Shown here one piece after another: positions 40,363-52,229 of a DNA stretch of 64,000 nt. This DNA comes from Allomyces macrogynus ATCC 38327 (taxonomy: Eukaryota; Blastocladiomycota; Blastocladiomycetes; Blastocladiales; Blastocladiaceae). Position 1 is the first letter of the stretch; the number at the start of each line of letters is the position of its first letter. Below the pieces are notes generated by a model. It did not search any database. It had not been told where the DNA came from and saw nothing but the letters and a program-made list of their open reading frames with translations. Position numbers and translations under genes: made by a program. The stretch lies in assembly GCA_000151295.1 (NCBI GenBank), contig GG745346.1, positions 228,531-292,530 on the forward strand, in the 5' to 3' direction.

Positions 40363-43300
40363 CTACCCGACTGGCACCATCGCCAGCGCCCGCGCGCTTA
40401 CCTCCGCGACCAGTCCCGGCGCGAGCCCCGCGACCACCGCGACCCCCACAACCAGCACCACCACGGACCCCAAGAACACCATCGCGCCGCACGGCACCCG
40501 GTCGTCCTTGATCCCGCGCACGCGCTTCATGCGCAGCGGCAGTACCACCCCGACATCCGCCCCTTCGCCCACCGCCTCGGCGGGCGCCGGTGCGACATTC
40601 CGCGGACACGACCACAACAGCATATGGTAGGTATGCACGTGATCGCCATTCGGCAGCATCGCGGCCGGCACGAGCACGCCGAGGTAGAGCACGTGCACGA
40701 GCCAAAAGTCCACGCCGAGGTCCCACCCTTCGAGCACCTTGGCCACCGTCTCCCGGATCACGACCGTCGACAGGCAGCCAAGCGCGCTGAGCCCAGCAGT
40801 CGCGCGTGTACCGTACCCCCACCACGCGGCCCCCGCGTCAGCATCGGGCTCGCGCGAAAAGAACGAGTATGCGGTGACCGTGACGGCCTGCTTGACCTGC
40901 GCCGTACACAGAATCGCGAGCAGCGCCGTCGGCGGATCGAAGTTGGCCAGCACGCACGCGGCGAGCCACGAGACGAGTACGGCGACGACGCACGCCCCGC
41001 GAGCGAGGATGCCGAGCGCGTCGGTTCGTGCGCGTGCGAGTCCCAAGAGCGCGATGAGCGGCGCGATCGCGACGTGCATGGCCGCGGACACGGCGAGCGG
41101 GACGCACCCGACTGCGACGACGGCCAGCGGTAGCCGGAGATTGGCACCGTGCGCAATCGACGAGTTCAGGGCCTTGGTCGCGAGTTGCGGCGTCAGCAGC
41201 GGGACGGCGGTCAATGGCCAGAGCAACACGGCAAGGAGGAGCCAGTTATCCCGGACCCGCGTCAACTTGCGTCGCACGCGCACAGCAAACTGGCCCCGCA
41301 TCCCGGTCATTGCCGCGCGCTTGACGCGGTGCGCCTGGCTTGCCCACCCAGCCGACGGGACGAGGAGCCAGTGCAATGTCGTGGCGTAGTCGCGCGCGAG
41401 TAAGCGGCGATGCAGCTGGTGCGGGTTGAAGACGAACGGCGCGATCGCAATCGAGACAGTGATGAACGCGACAAATGTGAGTGGTGGCAGCGGTGGGAGG
41501 GACATGCCCGTCACGGCCAACAACACCGTCAGCCCAAGCCCCAACTGGATCGACACGTGCGCGTACTGCGCGTAGAGACTCGCAAACGGGGCGCGCGCGG
41601 TCGCGACGCGGCGGCCGGTCGCCGCATACTTGGCTTGTTTGGCGTGCATCCCGGCGCACAATGCGTGCGCGTACATTTGCGTGACCATGGTTTCGAACAC
41701 GGGCGCGAGGGAGACGACTTGGTGCAGTAAGCGGCGCAGGGCGTGGACCAGTCCGTGCTCGACGACGAGTTGGAGCGCGAATGGGAGGTACGAGATGAAG
41801 TAGACAACAAAGGCCAGCAGCGACTGCCGCATCCAGTCGAGCACGATCGACCGGTCGTGCGGATTCGTCGATTCGCACATGCTCGACGGCGTTGGGGCCG
41901 TGCACGCGGCACCCATTTGGCTCGGAAAGTACCAGGTCAGCATAAACGTGACGAGCAAGAACAGCCGAATCGCCACGAGCGAGAGCACGTTGGTCAGGTG
42001 GAAACCCGGATGCGCAAAGTAGAAGGTCAGCAGCTGGTCCCAGGGCAGTTGCGTGCCGAGATAGTAGTGCTCGCGCGCAATCAGCTGCTCGGCCATGCCC
42101 GACCCGATCTTGGTCGTGAATTGCAAGATCGACCCGAATCCGAGATCCCGACCCTTGCCGCACTGCATGTACTCGGTGTGCACGATCTGGCCGCCGCGCA
42201 TTTGCGCGTTCATGCCGGCGTAAATGTCCTCGTTCAGGTGCAGGCCGCGCTGGCCCTTGGAGACACCGCCGCGCGTCGCCATAAAGGTGAAGTTGAAGGC
42301 GTCGGCGTGGCCATAGAACTAGCGTCGGTGCGAGGTGGGGAGGGCGTTAGATTTTCGTTCGCGCGGCAGCAACGGCCCCATTCAAGAAGGCGAGAGGCGG
42401 GAGCTGCGTACCAGGCGCGACCGCAAATACGACATGACGCGCTGCGTGAGCGTGCCAAACGTGTACTCCTTGCCCGCGGCGACGTTGCCGAGCAGTCTAC
42501 CGGCAGCATGCACGCGGCCTTACATTAGTATCCTTGGTTTGCACCCGTGCACGGCGGAAAACCAATTGAGAGAAGCGTACCCAATCGACTCGGAGAAAAT
42601 AAACTCGCGCCCACCGACCATCGCCAACGTCGGGTCCCCCCTTGCAAACTCGGCCAGGACCGACCGGATCTTGACGGCCTCCTCGAAGTAATGGTCCTGG
42701 TTCGCATCAATCAGCTGCAGGACCTCGCCGCGCTGGAACATGAGCGCCGTGTTCTGGTTATCGGCTTTCCCGTCGCCCAACGTCGGCGCGCCGGGTAACT
42801 CGATCCGGTAGAGCCGGTGACTCGCGGCCGCCGTACCCGACTCGGCACCGACGCGCGCGTCATCGTGCACTTCCGCGTCGTCCGGGTGAACGAGCAGGCA
42901 CGCGAACCACTTGCCGTCGACGTGCTCGACGTAGGCGATGCGCAGCGTGCAGTGCGGAAACTGTGCGCGGACCGCGTCCACGTCGGCGCGCTCCGACTCG
43001 GACATGACCGCGTATCGCTGCATTGCGACAAGCAGCGTCAACTTGTCGTCCACCAACTGCGTCGCCGTCGGGGACGTAGGCGCTGCGCGAAACTCGGCCT
43101 CCGGATCCGTCGGTACCCACGCATCGACCACACGCGCAGCCTCATTCGGGTCTTCGAGCTGCGCGAGCATCGTGAGCGCGGCGCGGGTACTGCATCATGC
43201 CGCGAATCGTGCGGTAAAGTGTCTGCGTGCGTGCCGACGCCCACATGCGCGTGCGCAGGACCGCGGCATCGGTGGGCGCGCGGAACCCGAGCATTTGCAG

Positions 43301-45831
43301 CGGCAAGTCGCCCGGCCCCGTGCCGTCGGTCTCGGGCTCAATCCCGACGTTGGCTTCAACGTCGCCCGAGTCGCCGTTGGCCGCGACGTACCGCGCCCAG
43401 TCATCCGGGAACAACGCCTGCAAATACGCCAGCTGCAGCATACTGCCGCGGTCGCCGTCGCGGACGAGTTCCCGCAGCGAGACGAGCGTCGCCTCGGCGT
43501 AGTGCGGGACGAGCACGGTCAGTGCCGGCACCGACCGCACGGGCAGCGGCGCTGGGAGTTGCCGCATCGACAGCGACTGGCCAAAGAACCGCAGCCGCTG
43601 CACGGCCGCGTCCGACGCAACCGCAGCTGACGCGTCTTCTTGGCGGTCGAAAAAGTCGGGTCGGACGAGGTCCGAATCGGTGGGGGACCGCGTGTAGAGC
43701 ATGGTGGCGCGGGCCGAGCGCGAGATCTGGTGATCCGCGAAGAACGACTCGACGATGGCGTTCCACAGCGCGGCGACGTGCGTCATCGGTACGCGCGCAG
43801 CACCGGCGGCCATCGTCCCGAACGCCCGGGTGGTCGTCAAGATCTTAGCCCTTATCCGGTCGGGCAACCGCACAAACACGCCCTGCCACGGCCGGAAAAT
43901 GCTCGCGCCGTCAACGACCGAGAGAGCGAACCCGGTGCACGCAGTCGCAATCGTGTACCACATGTAGGTGTCGAGGTGGAAGAACGTGTAGGTCAAGACC
44001 ACGAGCAGCGCCGTCACGACCCACCCGTAAAGCTGGCACATGGCGAGCGGTGCCGGAATCGCCACACCGGCAGTCGGGACCGGAACGGGTACGTGGCACG
44101 CGTACTGCAGGACAATGCGCACAGGTTCGCCGAGCGGGAGCAGCAAGAAGAAGTAGCCTGTGATCAGCTTGAGCGCGAGAATCGTCGTCCAGAGCAGGAC
44201 CGACGCGCGGCGCGTGCCCTGCGAGCCCGGTCGCGTCGCGCGCGGGGAAGAGCCATGCAGGACCGACTCGCGCGGGTACCGCGCGGTGAACGCCGGGTTG
44301 GCGTTGTTGAGCGACTCGCCGCGGACAGGGAACACGGGCGTTGCGACAGTTGCCGCGACCGTCGTCAACGAAACGGCCAGCTGCACAAGCGCGACCAGTT
44401 GCCGGATCGCGGACCCACCAAAAACGTAACGCATCGGCCCGCCGCCGGTGCGCGCGCCGAGCCCACCCTCGACCGGTTTCGAGAGCAGCAGGTAAACCGC
44501 GTATGCCGCCGGCAGAATCAAATTAGCGGTCAAAAACAAGAGCGACCACGCGACTTTGGCCATCGCGCGCTTGACCACTTTTCGCGAACTGGGCAGGTAG
44601 CACGGCTCGATCGCGGCAACTGCGAGCAGCAGGAGCGCGACGGCAGCGCCGCCGAGGCCCGTCAGGAACAGCCGAGTCTCGGTGGGTGGTGCGGGGCCGA
44701 GGACGGGGGAGGGCGCGTTGCCGAGATGCGGTGGGAAAAACCCGTCGTAGATGACGGGCGGGACGAGCGTGATGAACGTGCCGAGATGCAACGCCCAGAC
44801 ACGCGCAAAGTTGACGACGAGGTGCGTGAACGTGCGCGATTCGTAAAAAGTCTTGCGTGCGAACTTGGACCAGTCGATCTACAAGTCGTTTGAGCAAAGT
44901 GAGAGCCGGATCAATCGAGAGCAGCAGCGCTAGCGTTCGTGACGCGTACCTGCGCAAGCAAGTCAAACTGGGACGCGGCCGGCTGAGACAGCAAGCGGTC
45001 GCCGTTCTTGGTCTTGAGACTCTTTTCCGTGAAGCAATTTGCCTTGGTCAGATCACATTCTCCACAGCACCCAAGACAACTCCAAAAACGCCAAAGATCA
45101 CGCACCGCGAGCCAATCCGCGTCCCAAAACAACTCGTTCCAATCATCGTACCCGACAATCTTGGTGTGATCGCGCTGCCGAAACTGGCCCGAGGGCTTCT
45201 TGGCCGCACTGGCGAGCAGCGTATACGCCGGGCGAATGACCGCCTCGAGAAACGGTGCCGCTGGCGCCGGTGCGCCCGGCACGGGTGGTGACGGCGCGCG
45301 GTCTCGTCGCAGCGCGAGGTGGAAGACGAGGCACAGGTACTCGGGGCAGTATCGCAGATTCGAGGCCTCGCCCCAGATCAGCAGCCAGAGGGCCACGTCG
45401 GCGAGCTTGCGCGCGAGTCCCGCCTCAAGTTGGCCGGGCCGCAGCGAGGCGATCCACGCGTCGGGTTCCGGCCCCGGCGGCGCATCGTCAGCCGGTGTGG
45501 CAGGTGCGTTCGGGAACAGCGCCTGCGCCATGCCCGGCGCCTGCAGCCACTGCACGTAGTTGGAGTGGTCGCCCGAGACGTAGTCGGCGTGCACCGAATA
45601 AATGGCGCTGTCGGCTGAGAGTAGGCGCGACGCGCGCGACGCGATCAGGCGGTGCAGCAGGTGGAACTGGTTTCGCGCGCTGTCGGCCTGGAAGCCGAAG
45701 TGCGCTTGCAGCCGCTCGCACTCGGCCCAGAGCACGGTGGCCCACGGCACGGGCGCGGACGCGAGGGGCAGCGGCGGGTCGTCGACGTGCGATGCAGCCA
45801 TCGCCGGGGGCGGGGCCGGAGCGCGCGACAT
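40363..45831 (-). CDS. FKS1: 1,3-beta-glucan synthase catalytic subunit (FKS type), about 1,739 aa
   Basis: Plasma-membrane enzyme that makes cell-wall 1,3-beta-glucan from UDP-glucose; target class of echinocandins. Four exons: 44950-45831, 42581-44878, 42412-42496 and 40363-42318; introns are 71, 84 and 93 bp. The FKS N-terminal domain shows LLIWGEASNLRYCPEYLCLV and YDDWNELFWDADWL. The glucan-synthase core shows LVPHYAEATLVSLREL, GKADNQNTALMFQRGEVLQL, IDANQDHYFEEAVKIRSVL, the spliced SESIGLLGNVAAGKEYTFGT, GGVSKGQRGLHLNEDIYAGM and HTEYMQCGKGRDLGFGSILQ. Many membrane helices follow. Exon 2 carries one extra nucleotide near 43180 (between MMQYPR and LTMLAQLEDPNEAA). Everything else closes in frame, so I suspect an assembly error rather than a dead gene. 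The start ATG at 45831 is the first in frame. Confidence 0.93.
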
Positions 45832-46429
45832 GAGTGGCGGCGCTGCAGGGGACGCGAGCAGAGTCGAGGGGCGGAACGCGGGCACGAGCACGGTTGCGCG
45901 AACGCGATGGTCGAGTGCGGCCGCAAGGTGTACGCGAGCAAGGGCGCGGCGTGGTCGAGCGCGCACCTGCGCGCGTCACGGTCGTCGACGTGGGCGTGGA
46001 CGCGGCGCCTTGGGCTCGAGCGAGCAACAGCGCACTTGCAGACACGAGCAACAGCGCACTTGCAGATGCGAGCGCGCAGCGAAACGGGAGAGCGCGCGGC
46101 CGCGGCGCCTATGCGCGTCGTCGGCGGGGCGCGGCGCGCACGCGTGGCCGGCCATTGGCACTCGAGTCGTCGTGGTCGTGGTCGCGGTGTTGGTTTCACA
46201 GTCTTCACGCCGTGTCGTGTCTCGGCGCCCGCCATGATGTCTCGGCGGCGCGCGACCGGCTGCGGGAAGTGCGACCGCGTGGTTCCACAGTCGGGGGCGG
46301 TCTTGGCGGCGACGCGCTACGCGCCGTTGTCGGGTTTGAACGTCGGGCTCGCAGAGCGACGCGATGAGGCAGCGCGGTTTGCGTCACGCCGCGCCACGTC
46401 ACTCGGCACTTGAGGCATCCAGCTTGACC
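45832..46429. other. FKS upstream region, no gene seen
   Basis: Very GC-rich and low-complexity. It presumably contains the glucan-synthase promoter and holds one short tandem duplication, listed separately. Confidence 0.5.
46021..46065 (+). repeat. two 23-bp tandem repeats
   Basis: CGAGCAACAGCGCACTTGCA occurs at 46021 and again at 46044, followed by GA in both. It is a local duplication about 190 bp upstream of the FKS ATG. Confidence 0.75.
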
Positions 46430-47160
46430 TGCATGTTCTGTGCAAACGGCACCACACAAGCACGAACGAGAGATCACCCTCAATCGTCATCTTGAGCACG
46501 GCCAACATGGGCGGCAAATGGCCGTTGAGCTCCGACAGGAAAGAGAATGTGGTGCTCAATGGCACCGATTCCCACCACCAGTTCGAGGAGCGCCACGGTG
46601 AATGGGGTGAAAACGACTTCAGCATTCTGCTGTGCAAGGCGCAGTCTATGCACTGTGAGCGATTGGACCGACACAGGGCACAAGAACCACGGGCGATAAT
46701 CATTGCCCCCAATGGTGACAGAATGGCACTCTCGCAGGACAGGAATAGGTGCAAGATCGCAGTGGTGCAAGCGTGCACGCTTGAGCTGCCCAAGCGGCAC
46801 TGAGAGCGTCGACCAGAACCAAGACAGCGACCCGCTCTGCTATCGGGTCATACGCAACGCGGTCGTGGGTCCGTTTCGTGAGCCCCAAATACACGTACTT
46901 TTGCATCATCATGTTTCAACGCGTCACGAACACAGTTTCCGTTGGCCTTGGCGGATCACAATCGCAATTTTGCAATACTCCCAGGTGACGTGACAAAGGC
47001 TTGGTGGCCAGACTGCGGTCTCGCAGAAGAGCGCGGATTGTGGGCGCGAAGAGGGTGGAGGATACGACAGTGATTCTCACGAGCGCCATGGGCGCAATCG
47101 ATTCGTCCGTATCAGTGCGCAGAACCCAGTACCGATCAGAGCGCCCTGAGTAGCTCATAC
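46430..47160 (-). pseudogene. F-box/LRR pseudogene K, N-terminal half only
   Basis: Minus-strand pieces in order: LFAPTIRALLRDRSLATKPL (about 47010-47070), QKYVYLGLTKR, then YRPWFLCPVSVQSLTVHRLR (about 46680), then LNGHLPPMLAVLKM near 46490. These match the family's F-box side and first repeats (APAIRAALRDRDLSTEPF, QQYVYLALP, WPVCPPSVQSL, DHLPATLTVLKI). The frame changes repeatedly, the F-box helix itself is eroded, and everything after the LAVLK repeat is gone. Confidence 0.72.
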
Positions 47161-47858
47161 GGAAGAAACTTGATTGGCGAGCGCATTGTTGGTTGTTGCA
47201 ACTCTATTGTTGTAATTTGAATGGCGTCATCCTGCTGCCCGTTCTGTCGCTGCTGTTGCTTGAGTGCGGGTGCAAGATGCGCACAGCATGGTCCATAGTG
47301 ACAGGAGCTGGACGTTCAAAGAGGCAAGGTGGCGGATGGCCCTAAATCTTAATGTGATCGACAAACGTAACGGAAGAGGAGTGGATGTAAAGTTGGCGAC
47401 CATGACCTATCTATCGCTTCTTAGGCAGGGCGTGGACCCGGCCTGACATGATCCTGCGCCTGACATGGTGCATCGGCCTCGGCGCCCCAGACAACGACAG
47501 CGCGTGGTGGTGGGGCGAGCAGTGGAACCATGTTGTTGAATCAGATGATGGGTTGGCGATGGTTTTGTAAGGCTGTATTTGCATTAGTGCACGAGCGTCA
47601 CGCATGAAGCCGTATTCGCTGGGTCTGTGCAAAGAACCCAAGAACAAGACGCAGTAAAAACAATGGCACAGAAGAATATTGACTGGCGTAGAGCGCCGCG
47701 GAACGGAGAAACAAAAGGGGAGTGGTGTCATCATTCACGAAGTCGCGACGGACACCACAAAGCTACAATGCCCATCGCTTTCATGTCGTTTGATCTCGCC
47801 TGCAAGCAGTGTTCGACCACAATCCGTCCTTCCAACTGTCGAATCGTGGGTTCTCCAA
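47161..47858. other. intergenic, no gene seen
   Basis: Spacer between pseudogene K and the 3' end of intact copy G. Nothing recognised. Confidence 0.5.
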
Positions 47859-49706
47859 TCACAAATGCAATGCCGTCAGCGCCTGGTGCACCTTAACCGA
47901 CATCCTCTTGCACTTGGTGTACACCATCAACCTCGGCAGGCCCGTGGCGCGCCACGTACCCGCGCGCTGGCGCATCGCCAGCAAGTGTAAGCCTGCGTCG
48001 TCGTCGAGGTTGCACTCATTGACGTTGAGCTCGCGCAGCGTGGCCGGAAGCGCTTCAATCCAGCGCGTTGCGTTCCCCAGCATTGAATTATTCGCGGCGA
48101 CAAGCACGTGCAGCGATGGCGGAAATGAGGCTGGGAGCGCCTCAAGCTTGTTGGTATCGAGGCTCAATTTCCGCAAACCGGCGGGCAGTTGTGGCCAGAG
48201 TACGTCCAAGTCGCGCATGGTGAGTTTGTTGTGCGAAAGGTTGAGCGACCGCAGCGACGGCGGCAAGCTCCACATTGGCATTGTCAAGGAAACGTCCGTG
48301 GCAACGATGCGGCTTGGCAGGCACCACATGATGGTCAGCGATGTGAGCGACGGGAAGTGCAAGTCGAGGCGACCGAGCGACGAGAGACGGAACGTCTCAT
48401 TGAGCAATGATTCGTCAAAATCGGCTTTCGTGGCAGGGTACGGGACCGTGCCATAGATGTCAATTGACTGCAAGGTTGGGGACGCAAAGCGCGGCATGAC
48501 TCGCGCAACGACTCGGTCGGGCCAAGCTGGCAGATTGGCAAAGAGCGACCGTTGTGGGACTGGCACAACACCAAGCAGGTCGAGAACAAACGTCGCGTAC
48601 TCGGTCGAGTCTGTGCCCACGCCCAGATACACGTCGGGCACGTTGAGCGAGAGGTCCTGGACGGGCAGGTCGCGCGCTTGCCGCAAAAGTGACACATCGT
48701 CAACTGGGTTGCTGAGGTCGGCAAAGACGGACAACAAGAGTGAACGCAACAGCCTCTTACCCGCCGCTTGGGCTAAGGCCAGACCGTTCACCACCTGGAC
48801 AACATCGGTCACACGAAACAGAAGCTCGTGATGCAAGACCGTCAGGTGCATCAACTGGGCGAGCGCCCGCGAAAGCGCTGCACCACACTGCTCGCTCAAA
48901 GGCTCAGGCTCAAAGTGCAGGGATTCAATCTTGAGCACGGCGAGAGTGGACGGCAAAAAGTCGCACAATTCCATCATTATTTGGCTGTTAAAACTGGCTG
49001 ATCGCAACGTCAGCTCGCGCAGCGTCGGAAACTTAGAAGAAACCATGGAGAGCTGGTCACGCGACAGGCAACAGTCGTTCAACGAGAGCGAATGGACTGA
49101 TGATGGGCAATCCGGCCACGGTCCACGATCGTCGCCCAGGAGAGCGAGATAACGGCATGCCGGTGGAACAGGAACAATCGCAAGGTCACGAACTCTGATT
49201 TGCCCATGGGCAAGCTGATGAAGTGGCACAAAAATGGTCGACCAGAACCGCAATGACAGCAAACAATCGCCATTGTCACTTGCAGGGACAAGGTCATGAG
49301 TGCGGTCGTGGCGCGATGGCAGCACAAGGAACAAGGAGCGCAAGGTTGCATTATCGCCAAGGAGAGCAACGTATTGGCCTGGCTTGGGCAAATTATAGCC
49401 GACATCTTGCCAAGCATCCAGTTGCACGAGAGCGATCGGCTCTGCAGTGCGGAGTCGGTCACGCACTGCTACGTGGATTGCTGGTGCAAAAAATGCCGGA
49501 GACGCAATGGCAAAACGCAGGAGCGCCTCCCGCGATTCTGACAACCATGTTTGCGCGCGCAAGACCCAGAAGCAGAGGTGTTCGAGCACGTCGTAGGGCA
49601 ACAACTCGATGAGTGACCTTGGCGTCGATTGGCGCAGCATGACAGGCAGCATCATGTCGTCGGCAGAGGGTGAGCGAGCATCAGCTGGGGCCTTACTTTG
49701 CCACAT
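47859..49706 (-). CDS. F-box/leucine-rich-repeat protein, copy G, 615 aa
   Basis: Intact single-exon member on the minus strand, start ATG 49706. F-box-like RSLIELLPYDVLEHLCFWVL lies near residues 30-49, then LPKPGQYVALLGDN, VPPACRYLALLGD and WPDCPSSVHSLSL. The repeats include LCDFLPSTLAVLKIE and ALSRALAQLMHLTVLHHELL. The ladder ends TFRLSSLGRLDLHFPSLTSL, LNLSHNKLTMRDLDVLWPQL, LDTNKLEALPASFPPSLHVL and WIEALPATLRELNVN. It appears to be the only living copy in the 46.4-58.6 kb F-box block, surrounded by four dead relatives (K, H, I and J). The ATG is only 4-5 bp downstream of the conserved leader box. Confidence 0.88.
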   Translation of the reverse strand: MWQSKAPADARSPSADDMMLPVMLRQSTPRSLIELLPYDVLEHLCFWVLRAQTWLSESREALLRFAIASPAFFAPAIHVAVRDRLRTAEPIALVQLDAWQDVGYNLPKPGQYVALLGDNATLRSLFLVLPSRHDRTHDLVPASDNGDCLLSLRFWSTIFVPLHQLAHGQIRVRDLAIVPVPPACRYLALLGDDRGPWPDCPSSVHSLSLNDCCLSRDQLSMVSSKFPTLRELTLRSASFNSQIMMELCDFLPSTLAVLKIESLHFEPEPLSEQCGAALSRALAQLMHLTVLHHELLFRVTDVVQVVNGLALAQAAGKRLLRSLLLSVFADLSNPVDDVSLLRQARDLPVQDLSLNVPDVYLGVGTDSTEYATFVLDLLGVVPVPQRSLFANLPAWPDRVVARVMPRFASPTLQSIDIYGTVPYPATKADFDESLLNETFRLSSLGRLDLHFPSLTSLTIMWCLPSRIVATDVSLTMPMWSLPPSLRSLNLSHNKLTMRDLDVLWPQLPAGLRKLSLDTNKLEALPASFPPSLHVLVAANNSMLGNATRWIEALPATLRELNVNECNLDDDAGLHLLAMRQRAGTWRATGLPRLMVYTKCKRMSVKVHQALTALHL

Positions 49707-49710
49707 CTCT

Positions 49711-49745
49711 TTGCAAGCTTGCAGTTGCTGAATGCGTCGAGTTGG
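49711..49745 (-). promoter_or_regulatory. family leader motif upstream of F-box/LRR copy G
   Basis: On the gene's strand it reads CAACTCGACGCATTCAGCAA followed by CTGCAAG, immediately before the ATG. It is the best match to the family consensus. Confidence 0.6.
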
Positions 49746-50079
49746 GTCGCAGCTAGAGAGATAGGCAAATGTGGATGCCCGTTCTGCTGCCAGAGGCAGG
49801 ACTTTTGCTTGTGTGTGGCAGTGGTGGATGATTGGCTGTCGACGTCCAACGTTTCGACTTCAGGAAAGCTTTAGTATAATATCCCTGCCGTTTTTCTTCG
49901 AACTGCGATTGTGAACGCAAAGAATTTCACGACAATGGGCACATTCGCAAACAGAACCAGCAACAAAATGTCGCAAACATGACCATGCTCCGCACGAAGA
50001 CACTCCAGCACCGTGCCAAAATGACAATGGGCAACAGCGCGCCAAACCAGCAGGTCACCTCCCCAAATTGATCGATGCG
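49746..50079. other. intergenic, no gene seen
   Basis: Sequence beyond the last recognisable residues of pseudogene H. Nothing recognised. Confidence 0.4.
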
Positions 50080-51717
50080 CGCAAGGGATAAACTGTGGCA
50101 TTGGCGGTGGCTGGAGGCACAGTTCAATCAAGCACGGGAATGAGGCGCCCGGAGGTGTGCGCAGGCCTGCTGACATGAGTGGCCCGACGGCCGCGACGTC
50201 GCGCGTTGTAAGCATGGCTTCGTCAAGCGAGAGATAGCAGCGTCCGTGGGAGAGCCCACGTCGGCTGGTTGGCGTCGTCGATAGCCCTGGTGGGCGGCAG
50301 ACACGGCGTTGTCGTGAGCGACGTGAGCGTCGGAAAGAGCGCATCAAGGCGACCAAGTGATGAAAACCGGAAGGACCACTGCAGAAACGACTCATCAAAC
50401 TCGGAATTATGAATGTCGAGGGGGCGATGGCCAATGATGTGCAACGACTGCAATGTTGGGGAGGCGAGTCGGAGCATGACTTTTTCAACCACTTGGTCTG
50501 GCCATGACGACGCAGTGAGGTGAAACGATCGCAGTGGTACTGGCAAGAGGTTAAGCAGATCCACAAAATGTAAAGGCCTCCTAAAACCTGATCTGGTCGT
50601 AACCAGCACTTACTCGGAGCGAGAAGTCATGAATGCACACTTCACGCGCTTGTTGCATGAGTGGTACAGAGCGTGGGAGGCTTTCGAAGATGACTGCCAG
50701 CAATAACGACTGCATTGGCACCGTCCTACCCGCTGCTTGCGCCAGAGCAAGGCCATTCAATAGGTGCACGGCACCGTATGCATGGACATGGAGCGCAAAG
50801 GACAGCACCGTCAAATGCAGCAACTGAGAGAGTGCCTGTGACAACACTTGGTTGCACCACTCACTCAGAGCGGATAAAAAGGACGAAATTCGAGACTGGT
50901 AGTCGATTCTGAGCGCGGTCAGAGTGGAGGGCAAATTGTCAAGCAGATCTGACAGACAGCATGTCATCTTCAATCCTCTTCCAACTCACTGTCAGCTCGC
51001 TCAACGCTGCAGAACACGAGACGACGAGTTTCGGCAAAGTGCAATCCCAAATGGAACCCCCCCCCCCCCCAACAACTTCAGCGACCGGACAGATGGCGGG
51101 CACACAGGCCATGGGTCGGTATATTCGCCCTCCAGAGTAAGCTGACGGCACATGGGTGGGATCAGTACGCCGGCATTATCATCTGCTTCATTGTTGGTGC
51201 GCCAAAGCCAATACAGCACAGGAATAGTCATCCAACGCCACCACGGATCATTTCGACCTCCATGCACAAGCGATTAACGCATGCGGTTGCTGCGTCACGG
51301 CAGCATGAGAAGCGAAAGTTGTATTGTGGTGGTCCCACTCACAATGACATATCGTCCTGGCAACAGTGCGCCCATGCCCGACAGGCGCAGAACGTTGTCC
51401 GTCCCCGCGTGCCAATCATTCCAACTGTCGAGTACCACAAACTGGTTCAATTCGGAATCCTGCTCGCGCAGCGCCGCCTGGACGGCTGGTGCAAACAGCA
51501 TTGACGACATGAGCGCAAAGGACAAATGCGTCGTATGCGAACCCCACGTCACGTTTTCCACACGCAAGATCCGATGAAAGAGGGTCTCAATCACGTCGTA
51601 GGGCAATCGTTCAATTGACGCGCGTGGAGCCGCTTGGATCAAACTGGCAGACAGCATGGTGTCGTCGCCAGTCGGTGCAAAAGATCTTCCAGTGCTTGGA
51701 TGCTCGGAAATCATCAT
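50080..51717 (-). pseudogene. F-box/LRR pseudogene H
   Basis: From ATG 51717 a clean frame reads ASIERLPYDVIETLFHRILR and LLPGRYVIVSGTTTIQLSLL, then stops. Family blocks continue in other frames: IPPMCRQLTLEGEYTDPWPV, LSDLLDNLPSTLTALRI, VLSQALSQLLHLTVLSF, LASPTLQSLHIIGHRP and SFRFSSLGRLDALFPTLTSL, and finally MLTTRDVAAVGPLMSAGLR. A 14-base C run (51057-51070) sits in the middle and is one break point. The last repeats and the C-terminus are not found. Confidence 0.8.
51057..51070. repeat. poly-C homopolymer, 14 bases
   Basis: Uninterrupted C run inside pseudogene H. Homopolymers this long are also prone to sequencing error, so one of the frame breaks there may be artefactual. Confidence 0.9.
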
Positions 51718-51720
51718 GAG

Positions 51721-51752
51721 TCCTTGAAAGTGTTGAATGCGTCGAGTTGGGC
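51721..51752 (-). promoter_or_regulatory. family leader motif upstream of F-box/LRR pseudogene H
   Basis: On the gene's strand: CCAACTCGACGCATTCAACA followed by CTTTCAAGGA, four bases before the ATG at 51717. Same box as in copy G. Confidence 0.55.
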
Positions 51753-52229
51753 GTAGAGCCGACGTGATGGTGCATGTGGAGCAGTGAGGGCGTCGAGCCG
51801 CTGCAGTGGTGCTGCTGTTGTTTGCATCAGCAACTTGCGTTTGGTCGTTGGATGGGATCTCTTGTGACACAACGATGCCAATGCGACAAGACTCTTCGTC
51901 ACATTCCATCAGCGCCAACAGTACGCTCTATCTCACACAACGTTTCGCTGCAGCTCAGGAGACCGCATGTTATCAGCGTTCCGACCCATGCCTTTCTTTG
52001 CCCACCAGCACACGCGCCAAAAATGGTGACTCGTAGCCGCTCCTCCCCTGCGCACACTGCACGGTTTCGGAAAACCGGCTAATCGCCAAAAAAAAAATAA
52101 CATACATTATCCAGTCTGTGCATCGTCCATGCAAAACTGCCATGTCGTGATCAAAAGCGAGTTCCTGCGCGATCACAGCTCCTTAAGTTCAACCCGCCGC
52201 ATTCGCGCGCGCTGAAGCATCGAAGTCAT
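51753..52229. other. intergenic, no gene seen
   Basis: Spacer between pseudogenes H and I. It includes a 10-base A run near 52090. Nothing else recognised. Confidence 0.5.

Noticed and set aside
43640..44893. 417-codon plus-strand frame opposite the glucan synthase
   Set aside because: Antisense shadow of conserved FKS coding sequence; no recognisable domain.
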